Shown here piece after piece: positions 1 through 7,972 of a stretch of DNA of 16,013 bases (position 1 is the stretch's first letter; the number at the start of each line of letters is the position of its first letter). A model generated the notes under the pieces. It worked only from the letters and a program-made list of their open reading frames with translations, did not search any database and was not told the DNA's origin. The stretch comes from Candidatus Sumerlaeota bacterium (GTDB taxonomy: Bacteria > Sumerlaeota > Sumerlaeia > JADFCT01). The position numbers and the translations under genes are program-made. The stretch is from the NCBI GenBank assembly GCA_026398575.1, contig JAPLSP010000489.1:1-16013 (forward strand), in the 5' to 3' direction.

Positions 1-86
1 AAAAAGAAGGCGGCGAGCCACCTTACTCCAAAAGCTGGCGCCGCTTCAGAGCGCATTGCTTTCGGCCCTTAGGCAAGAATATGTTA

Positions 87-103
87 CTGAATTTGTGATT
101 CAG
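87..103. promoter_or_regulatory. Small dyad upstream of the giant secreted-protein gene
   Basis: CTGAAT (87-92) and ATTCAG (98-103) form a perfect 6-bp inverted repeat around TTGTG, about 33 bp before the likely start at 136. It could be an operator or a leader hairpin. I see no convincing -35/-10 pair in bases 1-129. The dyad is short enough to occur by chance. Confidence 0.2.
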
Positions 104-135
104 AACACTTAAGAGCCCGCGAAGGATAGATGATT

Positions 136-3100
136 ATGCTTGGAGTCCGAAAACGAAGCATCCTGTCCATCGCGCTATTACTGATGGCCTTGTCGTCCGC
201 CGCATTTGCGCAGACGCTCCCGCCGCAGCAAAGCAGATCAGGACCATTCCCGCCGGCAGGATGCGAGAGCAAGACGGCTCACGTGGCTGCTCCGGGAGGC
301 GCGTCGAGGACGATTTCAGGAGTCCCCGGCTATGCCTGGCGGCATGGGTGCGGGCCAACCGCGGTCGGCATGGTGATCGGATACTATGATCGGCGCGGCT
401 GCGACGATTTGATTCCGGGCGACGCCAGCACACAAACAGACCCCGTCAACCAAGCCATGGCTTCACAGGGCAGCGGCACGCGCGGAACAGGGACTCAGCT
501 TCATTATGAAGACTACAGCCTTCCGGATGATTCCGCAAGCGGCAGCGTTATTCCCGACAGCTCCGTCAATTATCCAGCGGGATGCCACACGAATAATTGC
601 ATCGCGGATTTCATGCGCACTTCCTGGAGTTCCGATGGAAATTTCTATGGCTGGAGCTGGTCCAACAAGATCGCTCCTGCTTTCATCTCCTACGTCAACC
701 TTAGGAATAGCTTATATGAGCCCACCATCACCCAATACAACTGGGGCGGCACATTGACCTGGAATGTTCTAACGAATGAGATTGATAACAATCGCCCGAT
801 GGTGTTCCTTGTGGACAGCGACGGCGACAATGTCACGGATCATTTTGTGACGGTCATCGCATATAGCGACAGCCCAACGCAGCAATATGGATGCCTGGAT
901 ACATGGGGGCCTGATTATAGCCAGATCCGGTGGTGCGAATTCCGTGGAATGTCCACTTCTTATTCGTGGGGAATCTGGGGCGGATGGGCATTACACATGA
1001 ATTGCACGCTCTCGGTTGACCAGCAAAATGCAGGCAGTGGCGCTACCATTGGAGTCTATCCATTGGACATCCATAATAACGGTGATGGAACAGCGCTCTT
1101 CACGCGCGTCTATGAAAACAGCGCCAACGTGACATTGACGGCGCCGGCCAAGGCCCCGAGCGGGAATGACTTTCATAAGTGGCAGCTCAATGGCGCGGAT
1201 TTCGCCGGCAATACGGCGCTGAGCGTTCCCGTGACGATCACCGGAAATTGCGCGATGACGGCGGTCTATTATAATCAGGCGCGCACGCTGACCGTGGCCT
1301 CCTCCAACCCCGATAGCGGCATCTCCGTTACGATCAGCCCCGCCGACAGATACGGCGCCGCGAATGGGACCACGCAATTCACCCGGACTTATGACAACCT
1401 GACGGTAGTCTCGCTGACGGCGCCGCCGGTCTGGGGCGCAACGCGGGTGTTCCTCAAATGGCAAAAGAACGGGGCGGACTTCCCCAATAACGCTTCAACG
1501 TCCATTAACGTGACGATGGACGCAGACTATGTGATGACGGCGGTCTATCAACCCACGCCGCGCCTGCTGACCGTCGCCTCAACCAATCCTGATTCGGGAA
1601 CGTCCATCACGATTTCACCCGCGGATAACAATGGCGCCGGCAGTGGCCTGACCCGATTCACGCGGACCTACGGCCATGGGACGGTCGTGACGCTCATCGC
1701 GCCGCGGACAACGCTCACCGGCGCGCGAACCTTCAGCAAATGGCTGTGCGACGGAGACGAATTCACCAGCAACACCTCGCCGGGAGTTCTGCTGACCATG
1801 GACGCGGACTATACGATGACCGCCGTTTATGTCCCGACGCCGCGCGCGGTAACGGTGGCTTCCTCCAATCCCGACTCCGGCGTTCCGGTGGCGCTCAGCC
1901 CGGCTGACAAATCCGGCGCCGCAAACGGCGCCACTCCATTTGGCCGGACGTTCGACGACGGGACGCAGATTTACATAAGCGCGCCGTTGATAACAGGAGG
2001 AAACGTTTTGTCGAGGTGGATGCGCGACGCCGCGGACCTGACCACGCAGGCCGCCGTGCAAACGCTGATTGACGCCGATACCACATTGACGGCGGTATAT
2101 GTGACGCCCGATCGAACGGTCTATCCGTTGTCGGTTGCCGCGATACTATACGGCGGCGCCGCTCCGATCGTTATCTCGCCGGCCGATTATCGCGGCAGCG
2201 CCGACGGCCTCACGCCGCTGACCCGGGTATATCGCTCCGGAGACAGCGTGACCCTGACCGCGCCTGCTAACTGTGACGGCGGCGGGATCGCTTATCGCTT
2301 CAGAGCATGGGTGCTGGACGGCGTCATTCAATCCACCGGACTCAATGCGTCTGTGACCATGGACGCCGCCCATTCGCTTCAAGCCGTCTTCATGCCCGAT
2401 CAGTCCCAAGCCAAGCGGACCCTGCTGGTGACGTCCATCAATCCCGGCGCCGGCGTGCCGATAGCGCTGGATACAGAGGATCAGGGCGGGAATGCCGCCG
2501 GCGTGACGCCCTTCAACCGGACCTACGACGTCGCGAGCCGCGCGGTCGTTGCGCTGTCGGCGCCGGCCAAAGCCGGCGATACTCAATTCTTCCGCAAATG
2601 GCTGCTCGACGACGGCGCCTTCCTCGGCGACGATCAGAGGACCGTCAAAATCCCCATCGGCGCCAGCCATATCGTCTCGGCGGTTTATGAGACGCGCACC
2701 ACCTGCACCCTCATCGCGGATTCCGCCGATCCGGACAGCGGCGTCGCCCTGGGCGTTTCATTGGCGGATGTCAGCGGCGCAAAAGACGGCGTCACGGATT
2801 TGCGCCGCGTCTATGACGTTTTCACAACGGTCACGCTGACGGCGCCGCCCACCGCGCAGAAAGATGGCCGCCCCTATGCCTTCTATAAATGGCTGCGCAA
2901 CGGAAAGAATTTGGATGGCGCAACCTCCAGCGCGATCAGCGTCTGCCTGACTGAAGACGTGGCGTTCACCGCCGTTTACGCCGGTGATTGGTTCGAGGAT
3001 TATATCATCGCCTATTCCGACGCGACAAAGGCCCACAAATTCAGATATCAGATGGGACATCCCAAATACGGCGTCCCGCCCGCCGGCATCGTGAGCGCAG

Positions 3101-4326
3101 GCGAAGGCATTGTTATTCCTTATGAAGGCGCCGGCGCCATCGGCAGCCTGTCGGTGACGCCCAACCGCAAAGCGCTGCAAGGGCGCGCGCCGCGAACGAT
3201 CCCCCAAATCAAGACGGCGGGCGGATTCAGCCGCGTACTCATCACGGGGACCGTGGCCCGCAAATACGCCGGCGCAGTCGAGGCCGCTCGCATGATAAAA
3301 TCCCTCACGATCATCGGCGGCTATGCGATGGACGTTCGCGCGATCGAAATCGGCTCGGTCCGGATGACGGCGCCGAACGCTATTGGCAATCGCCTGACGG
3401 CGGTTCATTCCGCCACGTCGCAATTGGCGCCGACCAGCGGAAGGCAATTCCTCTGCGCGGCTATTTCGCTGGCGGGCGTCTCGCTTGCCGAACTCGACGC
3501 GCCCTATCAGCCGGTCCGCGTCCTCGCGCAAACCAAGCGCTATGCAGGCCTGAACCCGATGGTCCTTCCGAGCAGCCTTGGCTTGACCACGACCACGCTG
3601 CGCGCCGCCATCGCCGGAAAAATATCCGTGATCGGCGGCGGCATCGGCTTTGGCGGGATCGCATCGCGTCTTCCTTCCGACATCGGGCTGGCATGCTATC
3701 CGCGCGGCAGGGATGTATCCATCGCCACGCGCTTGCAGACCTTTAGCGGCGTCAATTATCCGGCTCATATCCTCTCGCGGGAAATCAATGTGCAGGGTGG
3801 GCTGCGCTTGACGGCCTCCGGAGGCGATATCGGAGGCGCCGCCGCCGGCGATGGCGACGCCTTTCCCGCGCGCATCATCGCAGGCGGAAAAATTTACGGC
3901 GTCTCGGCGATGAAAGGCCGCAAATCAGGCGTCGGAGGCTATTTGGGCCTGCGTCCTGCGACAGGCGAGGCTGCTACGACAATTCCGCCCGCAATCGCCA
4001 TCATCGCCGGCTCGGGAGCGACGGGAACCGCCGGAGGAAAAACCGCGTCATTGTGCGACGTCGCCAGCGCCAACGGCTCGGCGGGAATGAACGCCTGGTT
4101 CTTTGCAGGCGCCGCGACCGTCAGTTGCGACCCCTGCGTCGCGCCCGACCCGGCTTACTCAGGCAATCTCCACCTCCAGCCCAAAACCCAGGAACCCAAC
4201 GCAATCCACGGCGCGGCATTCGTCTCCAAACCCGCCGAAAAAGACCTGATCCTGCGCCTGAGAAAATTGGGAACCATCATCAGCCCCGATTTCCAGGTAA
4301 ACGGAAAAAAACTCAGCGAGTGGTAA
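136..4326 (+). CDS. Giant secreted C39-like peptidase protein with InlB-B-like repeats
   Basis: Large exported, probably cell-surface protein. ATG codons lie at 130 and 136; AAGGA at 122-126 is 3 nt from the first and 9 nt from the second, so 136 is preferred. Numbering from the 130 ATG, residues 1-27 are a signal peptide ending AAFAQ. Residues about 60-290 resemble a C39-like/papain-fold peptidase: HGCGPTA gives catalytic Cys74, DHFVTVIAY gives His238 and LDTWGPD gives Asp257. Seven repeats of about 94 aa follow (about 292-950), each ending near (M/L)TAVY and containing an F..W/KW core, as in InlB B-repeat-like surface domains. The last ~430 residues are Gly/Ala/Ile-rich, probably beta-structured, and I do not recognise them. 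Peptidase substrate is unknown. It may process or cross-link envelope proteins, or act as an adhesin. Fold assignment is fairly sure; the role is inference. Confidence 0.85.
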   Translation: MLGVRKRSILSIALLLMALSSAAFAQTLPPQQSRSGPFPPAGCESKTAHVAAPGGASRTISGVPGYAWRHGCGPTAVGMVIGYYDRRGCDDLIPGDASTQTDPVNQAMASQGSGTRGTGTQLHYEDYSLPDDSASGSVIPDSSVNYPAGCHTNNCIADFMRTSWSSDGNFYGWSWSNKIAPAFISYVNLRNSLYEPTITQYNWGGTLTWNVLTNEIDNNRPMVFLVDSDGDNVTDHFVTVIAYSDSPTQQYGCLDTWGPDYSQIRWCEFRGMSTSYSWGIWGGWALHMNCTLSVDQQNAGSGATIGVYPLDIHNNGDGTALFTRVYENSANVTLTAPAKAPSGNDFHKWQLNGADFAGNTALSVPVTITGNCAMTAVYYNQARTLTVASSNPDSGISVTISPADRYGAANGTTQFTRTYDNLTVVSLTAPPVWGATRVFLKWQKNGADFPNNASTSINVTMDADYVMTAVYQPTPRLLTVASTNPDSGTSITISPADNNGAGSGLTRFTRTYGHGTVVTLIAPRTTLTGARTFSKWLCDGDEFTSNTSPGVLLTMDADYTMTAVYVPTPRAVTVASSNPDSGVPVALSPADKSGAANGATPFGRTFDDGTQIYISAPLITGGNVLSRWMRDAADLTTQAAVQTLIDADTTLTAVYVTPDRTVYPLSVAAILYGGAAPIVISPADYRGSADGLTPLTRVYRSGDSVTLTAPANCDGGGIAYRFRAWVLDGVIQSTGLNASVTMDAAHSLQAVFMPDQSQAKRTLLVTSINPGAGVPIALDTEDQGGNAAGVTPFNRTYDVASRAVVALSAPAKAGDTQFFRKWLLDDGAFLGDDQRTVKIPIGASHIVSAVYETRTTCTLIADSADPDSGVALGVSLADVSGAKDGVTDLRRVYDVFTTVTLTAPPTAQKDGRPYAFYKWLRNGKNLDGATSSAISVCLTEDVAFTAVYAGDWFEDYIIAYSDATKAHKFRYQMGHPKYGVPPAGIVSAGEGIVIPYEGAGAIGSLSVTPNRKALQGRAPRTIPQIKTAGGFSRVLITGTVARKYAGAVEAARMIKSLTIIGGYAMDVRAIEIGSVRMTAPNAIGNRLTAVHSATSQLAPTSGRQFLCAAISLAGVSLAELDAPYQPVRVLAQTKRYAGLNPMVLPSSLGLTTTTLRAAIAGKISVIGGGIGFGGIASRLPSDIGLACYPRGRDVSIATRLQTFSGVNYPAHILSREINVQGGLRLTASGGDIGGAAAGDGDAFPARIIAGGKIYGVSAMKGRKSGVGGYLGLRPATGEAATTIPPAIAIIAGSGATGTAGGKTASLCDVASANGSAGMNAWFFAGAATVSCDPCVAPDPAYSGNLHLQPKTQEPNAIHGAAFVSKPAEKDLILRLRKLGTIISPDFQVNGKKLSEW
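1003..2982 (+). repeat. Seven tandem ~280-bp units encoding InlB-B-like repeats
   Basis: Seven diverged units of about 282 bp each encode a ~94-aa module. Shared landmarks are an NPDSG motif near the start, ISPAD, a (T/N)RTY or TRVY strand, LTAP, a KW core and a closing TAVY. Units 2-4 are the most alike, and 5-7 have drifted more, with inserted residues in the linker. Modules of this kind act as rigid stalks on bacterial surface proteins, so the array probably holds the N-terminal peptidase away from the C-terminal region. Confidence 0.8.
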
Positions 4327-4362
4327 CCTTCTGAAGCTGACAAGCAAACAAGAGACTCAGGG

Positions 4363-4392
4363 TTGACAGCCATAGGCCCGTGCATCTACATT
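4363..4392 (+). promoter_or_regulatory. Sigma70-like promoter for the ATPase/DUF4276 operon
   Basis: A perfect -35 box TTGACA (4363-4368) is followed after 18 bp by TACATT (4387-4392), which matches the TATAAT consensus at four of six positions. It lies about 70 bp before the ATPase start in the gap after the upstream gene, so the pair of genes can be transcribed on its own. Prediction from consensus only; sigma specificity in this organism is unknown. Confidence 0.45.
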
Positions 4393-4460
4393 TTTAGTTT
4401 GCGCATAGGTGAACGAAATAGGAACCACGATCACGCAATAATCTCATCCAGGAGAATATC

Positions 4461-5627
4461 ATGGATAGCTCTCCTTCCACATCCATCCCCATGATCCGGC
4501 GCGTTGAAATCGAAAACTACCGGAGCATAGATAAAGTCGTCGTTGACTTATCGCCGGTCACGGTTTTGATTGGCAAAAGCGGCAGTGGCAAGAGCAATTT
4601 TTGTTATGCTTTGCGATTTTTGCGGAACCTTGTCACTGATACGCGATCAGCCATTGCGGAGGAAGGTGGAATACAACAAATATTTCCTGTATGGAAAGAT
4701 TTCCAGCAGAGGCAGTTCAAAATAAGTGTTAATTTCACAATTGGAAAGAATGAGGATTATAAATATACGATTAGGCTAGAAGCCAAAAAAGAAAAATACT
4801 ATGTAATTGAAGAAACATTAATATTCCGTGATAAATCGGTTTTTACACGTGATATTACAAAATGGCTATACCCACCTCGATTGGCCAATCCCCCAAAACT
4901 AGAGCAAGACTCATTATGCATTTCCCAGCTTTCCGCTCTTTCTGAAGCCGTCTATGCCTATTCCGCTCTCAGTTCCGGTCTTGCCTACCACAATTTTCAA
5001 TCGCAGGTACTAACGGATAGAAGGCAGAATAGTAATCCAACGATTCCTGAATCAGGTTTGGGCCGAGACGCAAGTCGCTTCCGCGAAATACTCGCTGCTT
5101 TGACTCGGGATATTAATATGCGAAGCTCAAAAGACAGAATCCTTCAATGCCTTCGGCAAATCAATTCTTCGATTCAATCAATAGAGCCGGACAATGTGCT
5201 AAAACCCGAACGCATCAGCGTAGCTCATAAAGCAGGCAATATGATTATTGACTTGGATCTGGCCAATGAATCAGACGGGCTTCGGCGGTTTTATGCGCAT
5301 CTGTTGGCGCTTTATCAAACGCCCAGCAAGATGGCATTAATCTTTGAAGAACCGGAAAACGCCATCTATCCCGCAGCCCTGCAGATCCTTGCCAATGAAT
5401 TCAAGATGGCGGCCCAGGAGGGGCGCGGACAAGTCATCTTAACGACTCATAATCCCAATCTCCTGGATTATTTCGATGCCGATTTCATTCGATTGGTGGA
5501 GACAAAGGGGCTTGCCACCAAAATCGGTCCGCTCGATCCAGCGCAAATCGAAGCATTGAAGGCGCAGGACCTTTATCCTGGAGAGCTTCTAACGGTTGAT
5601 CCGGCGCGCATGGCGCAGGAGGGCTAA
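4461..5627 (+). CDS. AAA/ABC-type ATPase (AAA_21/RecF-SMC-like), putative defence ATPase
   Basis: ATPase of the RecF/OLD/SMC-like class. AGGAG at 4450-4454 lies 6 nt before the ATG; a second in-frame ATG at 4491 starts MIRRVEIENYRS, the usual beginning of this family, so the first ten residues may be dispensable. Walker A is GKSGSGKS (residues 38-45, Lys44). A signature-like ESDGLRRF lies at 270-277, Walker B with paired glutamates is MALIFEEPEN (291-300), and the switch histidine is in TTHNP (His330). The middle (about 90-260) is the variable coiled insertion of such proteins. The next gene starts 3 nt after the stop and encodes a TOPRIM-like DUF4276 protein, so the two probably work as one complex. 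The gene is A+T-rich compared with its neighbours (17 G/C of 60 at 4741-4800), suggesting transfer. Family assignment is strong; the defence role is inference. Confidence 0.88.
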   Translation: MDSSPSTSIPMIRRVEIENYRSIDKVVVDLSPVTVLIGKSGSGKSNFCYALRFLRNLVTDTRSAIAEEGGIQQIFPVWKDFQQRQFKISVNFTIGKNEDYKYTIRLEAKKEKYYVIEETLIFRDKSVFTRDITKWLYPPRLANPPKLEQDSLCISQLSALSEAVYAYSALSSGLAYHNFQSQVLTDRRQNSNPTIPESGLGRDASRFREILAALTRDINMRSSKDRILQCLRQINSSIQSIEPDNVLKPERISVAHKAGNMIIDLDLANESDGLRRFYAHLLALYQTPSKMALIFEEPENAIYPAALQILANEFKMAAQEGRGQVILTTHNPNLLDYFDADFIRLVETKGLATKIGPLDPAQIEALKAQDLYPGELLTVDPARMAQEG

Positions 5628-5630
5628 GCC

Positions 5631-6317
5631 ATGCTCCCGAGATTTGTTCTGTTTGGCGAAGGCGAAGGTGATACCGAATCCGGCGCGCTTGTTTCAATGA
5701 CCGAAAAATTTTTCAAAGAGCAGGGCGCGTTTGGCAAAGTTAATCTCGATAAGAATCCTTTCCGCGTCGGAGAATATAAAAAACTGCTGAAAATACGCCC
5801 GCCAGAGAAAGAGCGAACAAATATTCACCGACATATCAAGGCTGCTTTGCAGAAAGGGAATGTTAGCGCCATCATTGTGGTTTTGGATGGGGATGTTTTG
5901 GATCAGGATAAATTATGTCCGACTCTTGCGGTACAAAAACTTACGGAAGAAGCCTTAAAAGCAGGAGCGGGAAGGTTATTTTCATTCGCCATTTGCTTCG
6001 CAATGCAGGAATATGAGTCATGGTTTATCGCTGCGGCAAAGCACAAGGAGCGATTGCCTGATGACTGGGAACAGCCAGCTTTTGAATCTTTTCCTGCCGA
6101 TCCCGATCTTGCACCGCGAGGCGCAAAAGGATGGATCAGCCTTCATCTGTTCTCCGGCTACAAAGCCACAGAGAATCAGAATCAATTGACCAATTATTTC
6201 TCTCTCGAAGATTTCCGAAAAGCTCAATCCAAGAGCTTTAATCATTTCAATCGCATGATGATCCAACTGATTAATGACTGCATTTCTGGAAACCGGGCCA
6301 TTCATCCGAAACCATAG
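5631..6317 (+). CDS. DUF4276-like TOPRIM-fold protein, putative nuclease partner
   Basis: 228-aa cytoplasmic protein with the DUF4276/TOPRIM-like pattern: an N-terminal strand leading to acidic GEGEGDTE (residues 9-16), a second strand with VVLDGD (Asp86 and Asp88), and QEYESWF (126-132), matching the E.W motif of this family. These acidic residues are spaced as in metal-binding TOPRIM nucleases. AGGAGGG (5617-5623) just inside the preceding gene serves as ribosome binding site, and only 3 nt separate the genes, so translation is probably coupled. Partnership with an OLD/RecF-like ATPase parallels split OLD-type defence systems such as PARIS (AriA/AriB), although AriB is a different TOPRIM family (DUF4435). 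A terminator follows at 6334-6360. Nuclease activity is inferred from the motifs, not shown. Confidence 0.78.
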   Translation: MLPRFVLFGEGEGDTESGALVSMTEKFFKEQGAFGKVNLDKNPFRVGEYKKLLKIRPPEKERTNIHRHIKAALQKGNVSAIIVVLDGDVLDQDKLCPTLAVQKLTEEALKAGAGRLFSFAICFAMQEYESWFIAAAKHKERLPDDWEQPAFESFPADPDLAPRGAKGWISLHLFSGYKATENQNQLTNYFSLEDFRKAQSKSFNHFNRMMIQLINDCISGNRAIHPKP

Positions 6318-7966
6318 ACAAATGAAAGATGGTTTCTCAAAATAGATTTTGAGAGTTTTTGTACACCCTCATTCCATCCGGAAAATTTGAGCGTCATCAA
6401 ACCAAACCACATCCTGCGGTGAGGACTGGCCGCTGACGCTGAGCAATAGGGTAAGGTGGCCGGCGCCTTGAGGGGAATCCTGGCATCTCCTTTGCCTTGG
6501 ATGCGGCAGCGGCATGACACCGCATACGCCTCGCCCGGGCGCGCCGGAATGCTCTGGATGAAACAGCCTTCGGCGACGTTCGACGCGCGAGCGGCGCCTT
6601 TGGCTGCGCAGCCGATCTCGCGGTCCCAAACGAAAACGCCTTTGGATTTATCCGCCTGCCAGGCGCTCCAACCCGCCGGCCGTCCGCCTTCTTTCCAGAC
6701 AGCGATTTTGCCGTCTTCGTCCTGGATTTTTTCTGCGGAGAAGTCGCCATTGCGCGCAAGATTGGCGGGATGGTTTTCAGAAATCATCCGTCGCGCGAAT
6801 GGAATCGGATTGCTCGCGAGCGCAAGGATGCGGTCGGCGCCCGGCAATATCTCCGGCCAATATTCTTTCTTTACGCTGCCATTGGGCGTCGGGAACCAGC
6901 GGTATTTTTCGCCATAGACCCAGACGTATTCATCCGCTACGCGCAACGCTGTGCGGACGTTTTCGCGCAGACGCTGCTCGCGCGGGCCGCCCAGGCCGTC
7001 AATATACCAGGGCGACGTCGTTGGGTTGCAGTAGGCGTCGAGGTAGAGGCCGAAGCTGACCTGGACCTGCGCGCGATACTTGGCGCGGTTGGCCGGGCTG
7101 ACGAGCTCCTGGCAATTGCCGTGCATCAGGTTGCCTGCTTCGAGGTAGGCGTTGACGCTGTTATAGCTATAGGCGCTTTCGCAACCGTCCACCATCGTCA
7201 CCGTGGGTGGCGCCGCGTCGAGCCAGCCGTCGAAAAACGCCGGAAGCAGCCCGTAGCCTTGCCCAGCGAGCAGCGCCTGCGGATCGGTCTGCCCAGCGGC
7301 GTGGGCGTTGACGGAATTCATGAAGCAGCAGAACAACACGATCTCCGGGAATTCCGCCGCCACCGCCTGCATCGTTTCGCGCCCGCGCTGACGGGCCTTG
7401 AGGCAATATTCCTCGAAGGAGTGTTTGTCTTTTTGCGGCTGCGCGGGGTAAGCGAATTGCGAATGCGGCTGCGAATAAGGTTCGGGATCGAAGAGCAGCC
7501 CCTTGAAGCCGGATTGCTTTGCGATCTGCGCAGCGATCCGCCAATGCGCAACGATGGCGCTCCAGCCTTCATCGTCGAAATAATCCACGTCGCCCGGATT
7601 CGCGCCGACGAGGAGGAAGTTGTCCGTGAAGCGCGTGAACTTGCAGGCCTTCAGGTCTTGCACGCAGGCGTCGAACCATTGCCGTTCCCATGGCTTGTTC
7701 GAGAACGTTGTCCGCAGCGCGCAGCGACGCTTGGCGTCAATCGGCCCCGTCACGTCCACCACCACTCCCGCGAACGGCTGCTTTTCCATGACAGCCAAAT
7801 TCTCACGCAGTTGCCGGCTGTCGGCATGGTCCCAGCCGGTAGCAATGAGTTTTTTCGGACGGCGCGCGTCTACTGCGAGCGGAGCGGTGGTTTGCTGCCC
7901 CACAGCCGTCAGCGGAAGAAGCACAAACAAGCAGCACACAGCAAATCGCGATTTGAGCGCTCTCAT
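6302..7966 (-). CDS. Secreted TIM-barrel glycoside-hydrolase-like protein, 3' frameshift
   Basis: Exported protein with signal peptide (about residues 1-23, VLLPLTAVGQ), a (beta/alpha)8-like domain (about 38-395) and a C-terminal CBM-like beta-sandwich starting at NLARNGDF (about 402). GLLFDPEPY (157-165) offers acidic residues Asp160 and Glu162 at a barrel strand end, and VDGCES has Glu263; either could be catalytic. I cannot name the family or substrate. The in-frame ending after about residue 502 reads as nonsense and overlaps the convergent DUF4276 gene. In the next frame, codons ending VVWFDDAQIFRME and a stop at 6369-6371 give a normal sandwich ending. One base therefore appears missing (or two extra) near 6457-6465, and the true end is probably 6369. 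The start follows GGGAG by about 12 nt. The aldo/keto reductase gene ends 6 nt upstream, so the two are co-transcribed. Confidence 0.75.
   Translation of the reverse strand: MRALKSRFAVCCLFVLLPLTAVGQQTTAPLAVDARRPKKLIATGWDHADSRQLRENLAVMEKQPFAGVVVDVTGPIDAKRRCALRTTFSNKPWERQWFDACVQDLKACKFTRFTDNFLLVGANPGDVDYFDDEGWSAIVAHWRIAAQIAKQSGFKGLLFDPEPYSQPHSQFAYPAQPQKDKHSFEEYCLKARQRGRETMQAVAAEFPEIVLFCCFMNSVNAHAAGQTDPQALLAGQGYGLLPAFFDGWLDAAPPTVTMVDGCESAYSYNSVNAYLEAGNLMHGNCQELVSPANRAKYRAQVQVSFGLYLDAYCNPTTSPWYIDGLGGPREQRLRENVRTALRVADEYVWVYGEKYRWFPTPNGSVKKEYWPEILPGADRILALASNPIPFARRMISENHPANLARNGDFSAEKIQDEDGKIAVWKEGGRPAGWSAWQADKSKGVFVWDREIGCAAKGAARASNVAEGCFIQSIPARPGEAYAVSCRCRIQGKGDARIPLKAPATLPYCSASAASPHRRMWFGLMTLKFSGWNEGVQKLSKSILRNHLSFVYGFG
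6334..6360 (+). terminator. Rho-independent terminator of the ATPase/DUF4276 operon
   Basis: TCTCAAAA (6335-6342) pairs with TTTTGAGA (6347-6354) around a 4-nt loop, with a possible extra T-G pair, and is followed by GTTTTT. It lies 17 bp after the DUF4276 stop. The T-run is only on the + strand side, so it serves the + operon rather than the convergent glycoside-hydrolase-like gene. Confidence 0.65.
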
Positions 7967-7972
7967 ATTCGA

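Noticed and set aside
2758..3768. A 336-codon open frame on the - strand
   Set aside because: Antisense to the C-terminal part of the giant secreted protein, which is continuous and has a repeat architecture. The translation is Arg/Ala-rich without domain features.
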